In this document: positions 22,824 through 34,384 of the stretch, one piece after another
How positions within the stretch are numbered: the first letter of the stretch is position 1
Layout: each line of letters starts with the position of its first letter
Notes under the pieces: generated by a model
Told to the model about the DNA's origin: nothing
Seen by the model: the letters and a program-made list of their open reading frames with translations, nothing else
Database searches by the model: none
Translations under genes and position numbers: made by a program
DNA from: Galerina marginata
Taxonomy: Eukaryota > Basidiomycota > Agaricomycetes > Agaricales > Galerinaceae
Length of the DNA stretch: 64,000 nucleotides
Assembly (NCBI GenBank): GCA_023014335.1
Contig: JAECYW010000006.1
Location: 3,658,001 to 3,722,000 of the forward strand
Direction of reading: 5' to 3'

Positions 22824-23179
22824 CTACGGATCTCTTTGTAGCTCAACTGTGCAGAAGACCGAGTCAGACGAAGGCTAAGGTCAATTATCAGGAAACTTGA
22901 ACTTACGGCAGTCTCGTGTACAAGTCTTAACAGAAGGCAAACATTCGAGAGCGGTGGGAAACTCGGCACAGCATGACGCGCAAAATGTACCGCAATTCTG
23001 AAAAATAGGCCATCAGCAGGGAAGTACTCAAATGCCGAGGAAAGTTTGCCGCTGCGTACCGGGGTGCCAGCACCTCCTACGCAAGTGTTTACTGGCAGCG
23101 TCTGTGGATTTGGCGTGCAGAAAGCCAGCAGTGGGAAGAAATTAACAACAGAGAAGATTATGAATTGAGTGAATTTCAT
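22824..23179 (-). CDS. Small secreted 8-cysteine protein, copy D (divergent)
   Basis: Three exons, about 77 residues, and the most diverged member. The signal region is MKFTQFIIFSVVNFFPLLAF, the mature part NPQTLPVNTCVGGAGTP, then NCGTFCASCCAEFPTALECL, PSVKTCTRDC and the tail LELQRDP before TAG. The eight mature Cys are preserved although the signal peptide has changed strongly, and there is one extra Cys near the cleavage site. Intron phases match the other copies. It lies farthest upstream in the transcriptional direction and may be the oldest copy. Confidence 0.72.
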
Positions 23180-23221
23180 TGCGGTGTGTATTGATGTTTC
23201 AAACCTTTCGCATATTTCCTG

Positions 23222-23520
23222 CCACTTTATACCCTTGGACACTCCACGGGAAACCTGAGATCGGCCGATGTACTTTTAATGACAGCGAAGCGCAGCAAAG
23301 CAGTTGAGAGGCACTCAGCGCTCTTTCCTTTAGGTCATATGTTTACAGTGGGTAAAAATACAGTCCATTATCTGCTTTGGCCCGGATGTGAGTAACATGG
23401 ATCTGTTCTTCATAATATCTATAATAGTATTTGTGACTTCCAAAAGAGATTCAGGATTGCAAACAGTTTATTTATATTGCTGGGAAGTATGACATGTGCG
23501 TCTGCGCAGCTCTCAGGTCA
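23222..23520 (-). promoter_or_regulatory. Promoter of copy D: TATA box and shared upstream element
   Basis: TATAAAGTGG (minus strand, 23222-23231) lies 43 bp from the ATG. A shorter form of the shared element, GCGCAGCTCTCAGGTCA, is at 23504-23520, 325 bp from the ATG. CTCTCAGGTCA is the part kept in copies A, C and D. Confidence 0.5.
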
Positions 23521-25870
23521 ACGACCGCCAGTCTCACGGCCTTCACCCGCCAAAACGCTCTGGAGATACTATTAATCCAATCGAGACGCACTGCAACATA
23601 GGTTGATATTTTTTTCTCCGCGGTCTTTTACCTTGAACAGTTGTTGGCGAGGAAGGACAGAGAAGAAATTATGATTTCCTGTTAATAGTTGTGAGGATGT
23701 GTCGTATTGGCTGATTCTTGCACTGTAGATAGGACAATGGACCCTGCACCCCGACCCATGTTATTTTTCGGTCGCCGGCGCCGAGTCCCGACTTGATGCA
23801 CCAGTCGCAGCGGAGGACGCTATGTACTTCAATACTTGCCGGCCAGCCAGCCATAGGCAGAATCCACCGCACTTCAGGCTCCTTTGGTTACTCTCTTCGC
23901 CTTGAAGTGAATTCATTAGTTTGAATCACTTTTTAATATGGGACAGGGGCGAGTCGCATCGATATCTTGCCTTCCGCCCTGTCAATGAAAGCCGACTGTA
24001 TTCCATTTTAGTCCAGCTCGGTAATTCAGCGGGCGGTAACCAAAACTATATTCAGCATGGGTCATCCTCGTCTCCCGCTGCTTTCTGGGAGGACAATGGC
24101 GGGCAAACGAGATCCATATCAATTTATCAAAAGTCCCGAAATTTCGGGAATGGCTTGAGACTTATGTGGCCCATAAACATCTGGGACATCCGAGACCTGT
24201 GCCACCGTCTGCAAAATATATATATAAGAGGTCAGCTCAAGAGTCGAAAAGGATATCACCAGGCTGAGGAACTGAAAAGTAGAGCCCCAGTTCTCGAGAG
24301 AGCATCTGCGTCAAAATTATTTTCAAAGAAGGTAGGCTGTGCACTTCTTATGAACGCGGAAGTGCTGCAAATTTTAGACGCTGCAGCCATGGCGTTGACG
24401 CCTTTCGGTCGTTTGAAAAGGTAGTGCTGGTGGAAACATACTCCTGCTTAATCCTCACATACCATGCGCGGTTCTTCCGGCGTTCCGTAAGCCTGCGTTG
24501 CCGACCGTCCTAACGATCAGGGTTGGAATATGCTATAGAACGGCAAAACCAACTCATGAGAAGAATGGCCATGTTTTACACGTATTGGCTTACGGATCAA
24601 CGGGATTTTTGCCATGGTTGAGGCTGAGGCTGACATAGGACGGATAAGTCAATGACAATCAAACCTATGAAACGACGGCAGACCTGGCTGGAATATTGAT
24701 AACCCTCATCAAACAAGTGGAGCAGATGAGCAACAAATTACCCAATAGGAATTCTTGCCATTGCAATATACGTCAAGTAATTTTGTTGACCATGCGGCTC
24801 ACTGGTACGGAGACATTGTATTTCCCGTTATGGCTGTCAGTTGTCCTTTTTTATCTATCGCGACGCCTGCCATCAACACGGCGACAAACACTCCTGTCTC
24901 GCATCATGATCTCACGTTGCACACGTTGCTCTCAATTTCCTTGAGTCCTTCTCCTTCGTAAACCTTTGAATATTGCACCCTTGTAGTACTTAGTGGTCTC
25001 TGGCCCGAGCAGCCCGAGCCTTCGATTAGATTAGATAGAGTAGATCACATCAGCGGCTGTGCACGGTTGTGTGCCAGCGCGTTTCCTGGTTGAGGAATCC
25101 ACTGGCACCTTGCCCGCAACGCTATACTGCGTGTCTGCTCGACGAGCCTTACCAGACCCGAGCTGCTTTGGTAGGTCTGATAGGCCTATCCCACCCTCCT
25201 TGATTTCCTAAGTTCGCACTCGCCTATCGCACTTTACATAATGAAATGGTCGGAGAAATCTGGTTTGAGCATGTACTCAAATAGCAGCGACTGTTTGTTT
25301 TTCTGCCCTGCTTTTGAATCCGATTTCCGGTGAATATTACGAGGTGCCAATTTTTGTTATCCATTCCGGAGATATTTCAGCTCGAAGGATGAATAGCTTT
25401 TCTTGATATTTAATAAGGGATCTGCAGCCTTGAGGTAAATGTAATAGTCACATTCTTGTTGCTGAAAAGTTCAATAATCTCAGGAATGGGACAGAATGGC
25501 CATGGACTCTCGCAGCTGAACTGGAACGGTAATCAGCAACGTCCAGAAGAGGCGCCTGCGCTGGATATAACAGCCATGAAGGTGATATTGGCAAGAGCTC
25601 GCGACTCTAACCGATAAAGCCATACAGCCACGGACGTCCATAGATAATTGCGCAAGTACGTGCCAATGGGTTTTAATCTCAGTACGATCGCCGTTGGGAC
25701 GATGGTAAAGAAAAAAGACAGTGAAACTGGTCGCAGGAAAAATAACCCGTGTATCAAATGATTTGAGAAGAGACAGAATATACATGCACCTCGTAGCGCC
25801 AGAAAGCCTAAAATGAAAATATTGTCCAAGTCAAAACGCAAACGCAAGCCGCAGACGGTTCCTATTTCAT
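23521..25870. other. Gene-poor stretch
   Basis: No supported gene. The longest open frame (23921-24424, plus) begins with TTG, has no early ATG and resembles nothing. A block near 25005-25200 (CCCGAGCAGCCCGAGCC, GATTAGATTAGATAGAG, CCCGAGCTGC...GGTAGG) resembles a diverged copy of sequence near 35515-35710 and may be an old dispersed repeat. A minus-strand hydrophobic open frame (25533-25874) lacks an ATG. Confidence 0.4.
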
Positions 25871-26226
25871 TCAAAACTTGATAAGACCAGCCGGGGCAAG
25901 AAATACCTCCGGAATTCCTGTTCTCTTGCCATAATTATCCCATAGAATAGTGTAGGAGTAAGTTCCTGGCTGGGAGTATTAATCAGACATATTGAATGAC
26001 CTGGTGATGAAAGCTTGAACAAAGATAATTACCTTCGCCCAGGATTCGAGAAAGAGGTAAACCTTGCCAGTTTCGCCGGTCGGGGTGGTGTACTGATCTG
26101 GGCCTGTGAACGACCCGACGAGCTGCACTGCTTGTTTGAGGATGTACTGATGTAATACAGGGGCCCTCGCGTTAGCCAAGATGGAAGGATCGACGATCGA
26201 GCCTGACCACTCACCAAGGGGGGCAT
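25871..26226 (-). CDS. Small protein of unknown function
   Basis: A spliced model of three exons (26215-26226, 26033-26146, 25871-25969) gives 74 residues: MPPL, then YILKQAVQLVGSFTGPDQYT and GKVYLFLESWAK, then PGTYSYTILWDNYGKRTGIP and a short tail ending LIKF. Both introns (68 and 63 bp) have good ends (GTGAGT...CAG and GTAATT...CAG) and join in frame. The reading frame and aromatic pattern look like a real folded protein, but I know no family. There is no signal peptide. The 12-nt first exon and start are the weak points; a longer 5' exon with another start is possible. Confidence 0.4.
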
Positions 26227-27151
26227 AGTTATATTTTTGATGTTTGGCTCCAAGTGTACAAGTGGAGTGTGCGATAGAGTAATCGAGGGAAGGAAGGTTT
26301 ACCACTTCTCGTGTCGGATTTCCGCCCTTTTACCCTCGTACAGACAACGAAAGCGGAGTTGAAAAGTGAAGAATCTATGGCAGGAATCCCTTGAAGTCTA
26401 TTATTATATATTGGAGACTATGATGGGCGAAAATCGAGCCACGCTGATAATCCCGTTTAAGGTTTTTCGCTCGAAAACACAAGTGCCAGAGTGTTAGCAA
26501 GATTAATCAATTCATAAAAACATACAAAGGAGGATAGAGTCGCACTCTATGTGTTGGGCCTCATACAGGATGAAAAACAAAGAAAATCCGCGAGCTAGAG
26601 CAGAAAGAGTAGAAAAGTGAGTTCAGGACTGGAGACGCCTGGAGCATCGATGTTACTTATGCTTTTTTATAACTCCGAACAACGTGCGATCGTGGCGCAA
26701 ACGCCACCTTGTCTTTTTTTGAACACCTGCCACGCCCTTACCTAGTTCCACTCTTTCGAATAAATAGGGGACTCACTCCCTGGAATTCCCTTTCCTCTGA
26801 TTTTTTGAATCGTCTATCCTGCATTGCATCGTCCTATCGGCCATGGTCAAGAGACGATTCAGCCAATTCAAGCACAACATACCTATTCCCGGATCTCACG
26901 GACATAAGAATACCCTCCTTTAGTATGTCAATCGACGGTCACGGTACATATGTAATCGCGATTTGTCTTTTCCTGAAGCCGACTCGAAGGCTTTCAAAGT
27001 CAGGTCCTTGTAATGATCAATGACGCTCCTTCACATTACATCATGACACCTCGTTCCTGCAATCACCTCACACACTTAAGAGGTTGCGATATCCGAAACT
27101 CTGACGAACGACCCAGCCTTTCAACAGACACGTCTCGACTTCCGCTGCTCG
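26227..27151. other. Spacer with possible F-box/LRR-like fragments
   Basis: The plus-strand frame 26709-27023 (FPDLTDIRIPSFSMSIDG) and the frame through 27070-27246 (HLTHLRGCDIRNSDERPS, RLPLLDEFTFSSRRPHG) have the leucine pattern of basidiomycete F-box/LRR proteins. They are in different frames with stops between, so if real they are a decayed gene. Low confidence. Confidence 0.2.
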
Positions 27152-28702
27152 ATGAATTTACTTTCAGTTCCAGACGACCTCACGGAACCCATAAAAACGT
27201 CCCCTTCCTTCCTTTCTGGTTTCTTCGCCCTTCGACGGCATTGTAGAATCGTCCAGCTTGATTCTTTATGGGAAAGCCTTATCTGGACATTTCGCTCTGC
27301 CTATTGGGGTTTCCCCCTGTTTTCCAAGGCCAGATCTTGGAATGTGCCAAATCCCGTCGATGTCGAAGGAACGGGCAGACACTACATCCAGATCATCAAG
27401 TCGTGGAATTTTTTGAGGCCGTACTTTGCCTCTCGGGGTTATACACTTTACCGGACCTTGCCATCCCACATGCTAGAGACCTGTCCAGCTCCGTTTCCAA
27501 AGGCTGCAGCTCAACAGGCATATCCTTATAGTCGCCGCATTTATAAAGACGACCAAGATGGATTGTTCGACGTCAACGTGCGTATCCTACGATGACCAGA
27601 ACTGATGCTAACGTTAACCTCCCCAGTCCATGCGGGTGTGGGGTGCCAGGGACTCCTTGGGAAGGGATGTTGTTATGAAGTTCGTTTCCACTTCCACCTA
27701 CTGAAAATGTACTCAAGGGATGTTTTTCTTTCAACCAGACTTGTTTCCGATGCGACATTGTCCAATGAGCTCAAAGTCTTACGATACCTGAACACAGAGA
27801 AAGCACGGTCGGACCCTCGAAATCACACCATCCCCATCATCGAATATTTAACCTTCGACGGTCTCGTATTTGCAGTCATGCCGAGGTAAATTGGAAACGA
27901 ACTCCTGAGCTCTGGGATTTACTTGTCCTTCATCCTTCCCCATCTCATAGGTGGGATGCTGCTTTTCACCCTGACTTCGGAACAGTGATAGAGCTCATGA
28001 AATGCATGGAGGCTTTTCTTGAGGTAGAAATGCCATTTTGGTCAAAGTTACCAGAAATTTACACACCTCCCAGGGATTTGACTTCTTGCACGAGAACCGC
28101 ATCTTCCACGGCGACTTCCTTGATCAGAACGCGGGAATGAATATCATCCAACATGCCCAACGGTTCGATTTACCGGGACTACGCGAGCCATCTGTGACTC
28201 GATACGCACTGTACGACTTTGGAAATTCGTCGTTGTATCCTCACGATGCAAAACTCGAAGAAATAAGGGAAACTAAATTCTTCAACTTTGACTATCGACG
28301 AATCCCATCACCGAAGGAACCTTACAACCCGTTTCCTGTCGATGTAATAAGCCTGGGTTTTGTACTCCAACTCCACGTCAGAGTGCGTTTCTGAAATTCG
28401 ATTTATTTTTACGATGCGAATAGATCTGACTCGTTGCATAGCATATCCAGGATATCATTCCAGAATTGGGGCCTTTCTTCGACCGTATGGTGGACGACAT
28501 ACCTGAAAACCGCCCAACAGCACGACAGGCTTTGGAAGACTTTCAACTGATCTACTCGCATTTAACTCCATCTCAGCTTTCTCAAGAAGTTACGACCTAC
28601 TTCTGGATTGACGGTGAGTTCCTTTTACATGGGTCACGATCATTACTTTGTCTGATAACAATCTACCCAGGCGTCGTAAAGACCAAAGCACAGTGCGTGT
28701 AG
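27152..28702 (+). CDS. Divergent protein kinase-like protein
   Basis: About five introns. Conserved blocks are FLRPYFASRGYTLYRTLPSH, SMRVWGARDSLGRDVVMK (the Lys fits the ATP-binding strand), ELKVLRYLNTEKARSDPRNH, EYLTFDGLVFAVMPRW and FLEGFDFLHENRIFHGDFLD. The catalytic loop HGDFLDQN keeps HxD and the Asn, and YDFGNS keeps DFG. Later come PYNPFPVDVISLGFVLQ and MVDDIPENRPTARQALEDFQ, the kinase C-lobe end. This is an Agaricomycete-specific kinase family whose substrates are not known. The glycine loop is not recognisable. The start at 27152 is the first suitable ATG in the frame, but the N-terminal 60-70 residues do not resemble the family and the true start may lie further down or in another exon. 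Confidence 0.7.
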
Positions 28703-29662
28703 CCGAAAAATTACTAGGCAAGGTTTGGCAATTTTCTATGTGACATTTGAGGGTCCTCGTAGGTAGCTGTGGGTGTTTGTATTTATCTTTCCTAAAATTG
28801 ATCTCGTAGAGCCTTAAGTTACCCCTTGATGGTATTTCAACGCGAGAAGTGGCCAGGCTAGTTGCTGGCAACAGATTCCAACTTTAGATTCCACTCCTGC
28901 CGATGACTTGACAGCAGGGCAAGAGTACTTAAACTTATAACTTGAAACTAAATTCCTGGGTAGCTATCCTCCATGGCTCCGTAGACGATCTCACTCGTCT
29001 CGTGGGTTATTTTCCAATGATATATTGATAATATATTCGATGTACATAAGAATTACAAGAGTATGGTGAATTTGTGATACGATAGCCTTGAGCTATATAT
29101 GATGGATGTAATCCAACCTCCCGACAAATATAGAGCGGATGGTGCTACTCTGGATATGGTGAGAGCAGTGTGATAATAACGACAGCAAAGAAGATGGAGC
29201 AAAAGATACGACGAGACGATAACTCCGAGTAAGATAGCAGGTACACGAAAGCAAAGAAAGGAAAACAACATTGTCCCGAAGTCAGAATAAAACAAGTGAT
29301 AAAAGAAAGAAAACAGAGCCTTGGTCGTAATGGTAATTGCGAAAACAATAACATGAGGTCGAAGAGGTATGATGGCGATGGGGTATGAGACACATGGGGT
29401 GATAGTCGACGATGATAGGGATATAGAACGTCGATATGAGTTTGATGCTTGTGGTGAATAGTCGTGATGCATGAGGGAGTTAAGAGCTGGATAGAGTACG
29501 ATGATATAGTGTTGGGCGTAAAAACATCGGGGCGAGGCTTTTTGGCGGGGTGTGGATGGTCGCGTGAAGGATAGAAGGAGCGCAACGAGATGATGGAGAG
29601 CTTGGTTAATACCAGAAACAAAGGAAGAGTAGTCCAGGGCTCCGGGCCAGACATTCACCCAG
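28703..29662. other. Intergenic between convergent genes
   Basis: Tail-to-tail spacer. A long minus-strand open frame (29053-29715) overlaps the end of the zinc-finger gene; its composition (runs of L, S, Y, I) is that of AT-rich non-coding DNA. Nothing else recognised. Confidence 0.45.
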
Positions 29663-31190
29663 TCACTTCCTGACCTCGATACATGAAGCGTCGGGGTCGT
29701 TGTGGGACTTGACATGTTTTGTTATAAGGTCTTCACGCGCATAGCGTTTGCCACAGGATGTACACTTGAACACAACCTTGGTGTGGGTGAGAAGGTGGGC
29801 CGCATAAGCGCTCGAAGTAAAGAGCTTCGTCGCAAGTGGACAATTCACCCACGTACACAGGTGGGTAGCCTCCGTCCGGTTCTTTGACGTGGTTATGCCA
29901 TGCGGGTTTGCCACATGCCTCAAAAAGCTGTGGCGTCCCTTGATCAACTGACCGCAGATTAAACCTTTGTCGACGATCCCACAAGCAATTGTCGGGGATT
30001 CTCGAGCAGCGGAGGTGGCTGCGGTGGTGGCTGCCGAAGAACTTAAAGGGTTCATCGCCTGAAATTGGGGGACTGAAGGTACACTATAGGGGTGCTGCCG
30101 TTTGGCCTTGCGAGGAGCGCTACCGACCTTCCCGCCTTGGTAGCTCGACGACGTGGAATGCCTCATTTCTATTGGGAAGTGGTTGACCACAACCTGCGGA
30201 TACGTCCGCGTTTCGGGATAATTTCTATCTGGCGCAAAGTAGGAAATATCCTGATTGGCCATGGTAAATGGCATGTTGGTAGGTGGGAGGGTCCTCCCAT
30301 ATGGATAGTCAGTCATGCGAGGCGGCTCGACCATGCCAGCATAACCATCCGCAGAATTGGGAATAGGCATCGACATTGGCGGTCCCTGTGGCATTGCGCC
30401 GAGCATGGTGGGCGGGTGGGGTAGCCGATAACTGCGGCCTGCACCGTGAGTCCGCTGAAGGCTTGCACCTGAAGGACCAGCCAGGTACGCATAGTCATAT
30501 GTAGAATTGGGGTTAGGCGTCGACGTTGGCATTGCGCCGAGCATGGTGGGGCCCATGGGGTGGTGGGGTGGCTGATAACTGTGGCCTGTCACGCGAGGTT
30601 GGGGAATGCCTGCAACTGAGGGACCGGCCATGCCAACAATACCGTATGAAAATACGGGGCTAGGCGTCGGCGTTGGGAGTTGTGGCACGGGGCCTAGCAA
30701 TGAAGTGGGATGTGCGTGCTGCGAACCGCCTGCGCCAAAATAGCGCTGTTGTTGGCTGGGCCCTGGAGCCTGGTAACGCGAATAGTAGACGTTAGGAGCA
30801 TCCCTTAAGAACTAAACGTGAGCTATGATGTTAAAGGATACTCGAGAAAAGTGCTCACCGGTGCGCGACGTGCGCGGGCCCGTATCCATATTGAGCTGAG
30901 GCCGATGTGTGTGGCACACCCGATTGGAATACACTCCGAGGTGTGGATGTTTGCAAGGCGGGCGTCTCGAGAGGAGGGCTTGGTAGAACTGAAGTTAGAT
31001 CAGAGGAGGAACCCCTTGAGTGGCAGACGTGAGCCAGAGAAGGATGAAATGGTCAAGGACACACGCTTACCCTGATAGTGCAAATCCCTGATCCTGTCCT
31101 TCTTCAAAGAGACTGCGTTGAAATGCAGCCTGGTCTTCGTACTGGGAGTCGTACGGAAGGTTGAGGAGGTCGATATCTAGGGGATCCATG
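29663..31190 (-). CDS. C2H2 zinc-finger protein with internal repeats
   Basis: Three exons. Exon 1 encodes an acidic start, MDPLDIDLLNLPYDSQYEDQ; exon 2 is Ser/Pro/Thr-rich; the long third exon begins RDAPNVYYSRYQAPGPSQQQ. The middle has three related units of about 46 residues, each opening with a form of TMLGAMP and rich in Pro, Gly and Tyr. The C-terminus has three zinc-finger-like segments: CGIVDKGLICGQ...H, HLCTWVNCP...HLLTH, and the canonical FKCTSCGKRYAREDLITKHV. It is likely a nuclear transcription regulator. It shares an acidic short first exon, C-terminal fingers and an upstream motif with the gene at 38.3-39.6 kb, suggesting an old paralogue pair. Target genes are unknown. Confidence 0.75.
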
Positions 31191-31361
31191 GGCTAGTTCG
31201 AGGGAAAGGATGAGCAGCAGCCACGAGAGGTAGGGCGGGAACTTACAGAAGTAGCACGCGATTGGGCGGTGGCACAGGAATAAGGAATATGTCCCTGCCA
31301 CAAGGCCAGTTGTAATAAGATGGTGAAGTCAAAGTGGTAAGAGGGAGCGGAAGGAATGTGG

Positions 31362-31397
31362 AATTTAAGGGAACGCGAGACGCGTTCGTCAGGTGAC
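31362..31397 (-). promoter_or_regulatory. Shared upstream motif, zinc-finger gene 1
   Basis: The plus strand reads GGAATTTAAGGGAACGCGAG, then ACGCGTTC, then GTCAGGTGAC (31388-31397), 198 bp upstream of the ATG. The block is nearly the same before the second zinc-finger gene, and its last 10 bp recur before the gene at 41.7 kb. CACCTG within it is E-box-like. Confidence 0.55.
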
Positions 31398-34384
31398 TCC
31401 GGCGCGATAATCCAGCCTCGCCAGAAATTGGTCAATAGGCACCAACAAAATGGCACCTCCAAAACGCGACCAAAGCTCGCGAAAAGCGCTGGCTCAAAAG
31501 CAATCTTTCAGGCGACTCTCCGGGAACGTCCCCGTATTGACCTCGAGACAATCAGGGGCATTCCTACGGAATTTGACACCTCTTCTTGTCAATGAAGTTC
31601 AGTAGCTCCAAGAGACCGGCAAACAAACTCTAGTATTTCGTGTGCCAGTACCGCCCAAAGTTTCGTAAGGCCCTTGTCGCGCCAGGTCCTAAATCCACAC
31701 TTGCTCTCTAGCCTGGACAATGCGCTTCGGCCAAGCAAGGCCACGAAACGCTCGAACTCTCCACTACCAATTCGGTTTGCTTGCGGAACGCAGAATTATT
31801 TTTGACTGTGCAAGCTTATCCGCGTTCCGCGATGGCATCACGTCCATGGACCCGATTTTGGGCACCGACTTCATCTCCCTCAGAAGAGCTATCACCTAGA
31901 TGAGAGATTTGACGACGTATGCCACTGAAACAAACCCGATATCGTCAAGAAAAAAAGACCTCCCGGCCTCTGCGAGCCGCCAAAACAGACTGCGAGTCCT
32001 TGAGGATCAGTCTACTTCACCCGCGGTGCGTCTTTGGTAGTATTCCCATAGCCCATTTCAGCGATTCTTATGGCGAATAATAGCGAATTTTGTTGCCAGC
32101 AATTGTTGGCCCTTCCAGAATAAAATTCCTGGAAGAGGCCTGAAATCCGCGAACTCGGCCAAGCGTCGCCTTCTAAGCTCTCAAGTCTGCCATAAACGGA
32201 GAGGGAATTTGCGAATTTTGGCTCTTAAATCCGCAAAAAAAAATAAGAGTGGACAGGGTCCTTCAACAGCTTCAACAAGAAACCGCAACGATATATAACC
32301 AGAGCGAACACAATGTACGAAGATTTGGTCAATGAGCATTCATCTCTCCAGATATGTTGAGACTAACCTATATCCTACAATGCCTGAATCAAGATCCATC
32401 TCTCCGCCCTGCATACACTGGCGAAACGATCAACCTGACTGTACACGTTGGTGATCCAAAAACGACGCGTCCTGCCGTTAATCGCGGAAAGTACCAGCCT
32501 TTTGGGAAGCTACGAGTTGCGTCTTCATCCGAAGAAAACAGGCAAAACGGCCTGTGCAGTCTGGAGTCTGGAGGACGCTTTGTCTTACGACAAATCGACG
32601 TGTCGTGATGTTATACGAGTCACGTGATTGTATGTATTACTCAATGGTGCGAATCAGTCCCAGTGTCCCACTGCACTTGCTTCTTGCCCAACGATTCACG
32701 CGCACGACCTGGTTTTTGCCTCCCATACAAGCTGGTTTGGCGATCTTAGCGGTGTGTGCTTGTTTTCCGGATCAGATCTTCTTGAAGTTTCGTCTGAGGT
32801 TGTGAACGAAATAGTATTACACGTGTATTTTGAGATTTACGCGCCGGCGATGAGCTTCATGGATGATGTCGGACAAAGTAAGCAAAGTTCCTACTATTAT
32901 TAAACTAACAATGACCAGCTTTTCTGACTTTCAGTTTATTGCTTACCAAAAACTACTTCAGGTCGAACTGACCATTAGCTCTCCTGCGAAAGGTGCAGTC
33001 AACGAATAACCGACTCTGACGAACGGCAGGAGCCCGTCACTCAAGCCCGGATCCGCCAGGCAACGCCCTTTTAGTAGTCAAAATACCTCTGTGACCAGCA
33101 TATGTACTACCTATGAACATCAGGGACGGCCTGACTCGATGCTCTTCTGCTTCAAAGAACCGGGTGTTCATCTGGTCAGCATTCCTTAACTCGATACGTC
33201 TATAAATCAACACACCCTTCTTTCTCTTCTAGGCCAGAAGTTCACGCTGCGTTTCGGCTCGTAATTAAAATTGATTGCCCCTGAAAACCTCGCGGAGCCC
33301 TACGTATGAAGTTGGTGCTGCGTACCTGGACTTCATGCGGCGAGCATGGGTACTCCTTGTCTACGTCACGACAACTATAGCGTAAAATCTGTCAAAAAGC
33401 AATGTCGCAAAAAATTCGCATGCCCCATTCGTAGGCCCTTATCTCAGGCTGACGCTACGCTTCACAAGTCGGGAAATAATTATAGCATGGGAACTCTTTG
33501 GGACAGCCTCGTCTAAAACTGAACAAGGTGCTTGATACAAAATTGCCCTAGTCCTCCAACTGCCCAGAAATTACTTTTGACGTTTCTCATCAGTTTCTTT
33601 TCTCCGGCCATTCCGATAATTTCTTTTGCTTTTATGGTCGCCATGAATCCTCTAGTCTCTGGTACTGTGGATTCCCTTTGAATACTAAATACTTGACTCA
33701 ATCTTGCCAAGTCCATGCAATATTGTAAGAACAAGCACATTATTGAATTATCAAACTGTTTCCTCCATACGACAGCCTGTTGGTGCTGTAAACGATGTTC
33801 CATGTGAGTAATGTTGGTGCCGACTTGGGTTCTCCGTCGTCGTTCCGGCTCTCACGAGATTTCTTAGGCACTTTTAGCCTCGGGATCTGCGTTCCTACCA
33901 GTGCGGATCTGGCGAAGATGATTGCCTGCCAGTTGCAATTTCACTCATTATGAGTAAATTTGTGTATCCGGTCTTAGGATAGTTTCTCATATCTACCTCT
34001 GAAGGTACCTTCGTCATTCCAGCTGGCGTTTCCTTGAAGAGGATTGTATCTATGTGGTTTCTGGAGATAATACGGAAGACATCGAATATTGTTTTGACGC
34101 CGTGGTATGCATCCACACTTAATCTAGTTTCATTTCCGACATCCAGCACGATAAGCCTTACAGGGGTTGCTCAAGATATTTTCGATGCCGTCGGGTGGGT
34201 CTACGTCTACCTCCTTATAAAATGTTGACGTTATTCTGATGCGTTACATGAATCAAGTCAGGATCGTATCTAGATAATCTAGGCGTCTACCATTTTTTTC
34301 CATAACCTGTCGGCCGCGTACGTACTGTACTTGTCATGGTCCCTCTAGTTATCTATTTGAGATAAGCGGCCCAAACGCAAGGAG
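31398..34384. other. Long gene-poor stretch
   Basis: No supported gene in 3 kb. Plus-strand frames at 32354-32608 and 32628-32903 lie just 3' of a TATATAA at 32291 but match nothing. A minus-strand frame at 33895-34149 (LDVGNETRLSVDAYHGVKTI, RNHIDTILFKETPAGMTKVP) reads like protein, perhaps a relic of an F-box-type gene, but has no joinable exons. Confidence 0.35.

Noticed and set aside
18050..23179. Hydrophobin identity for the small secreted proteins
   Set aside because: They have eight Cys but only one CC pair, and the spacing does not fit C-CC-C-C-CC-C.
23921..24424. 167-residue plus-strand open frame
   Set aside because: Starts with TTG, has no ATG until far inside, no splice-consistent extension and no similarity I can name.
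29053..29715. 220-residue minus-strand open frame
   Set aside because: It overlaps the zinc-finger gene's end and reads as AT-rich, low-complexity 3' flank.
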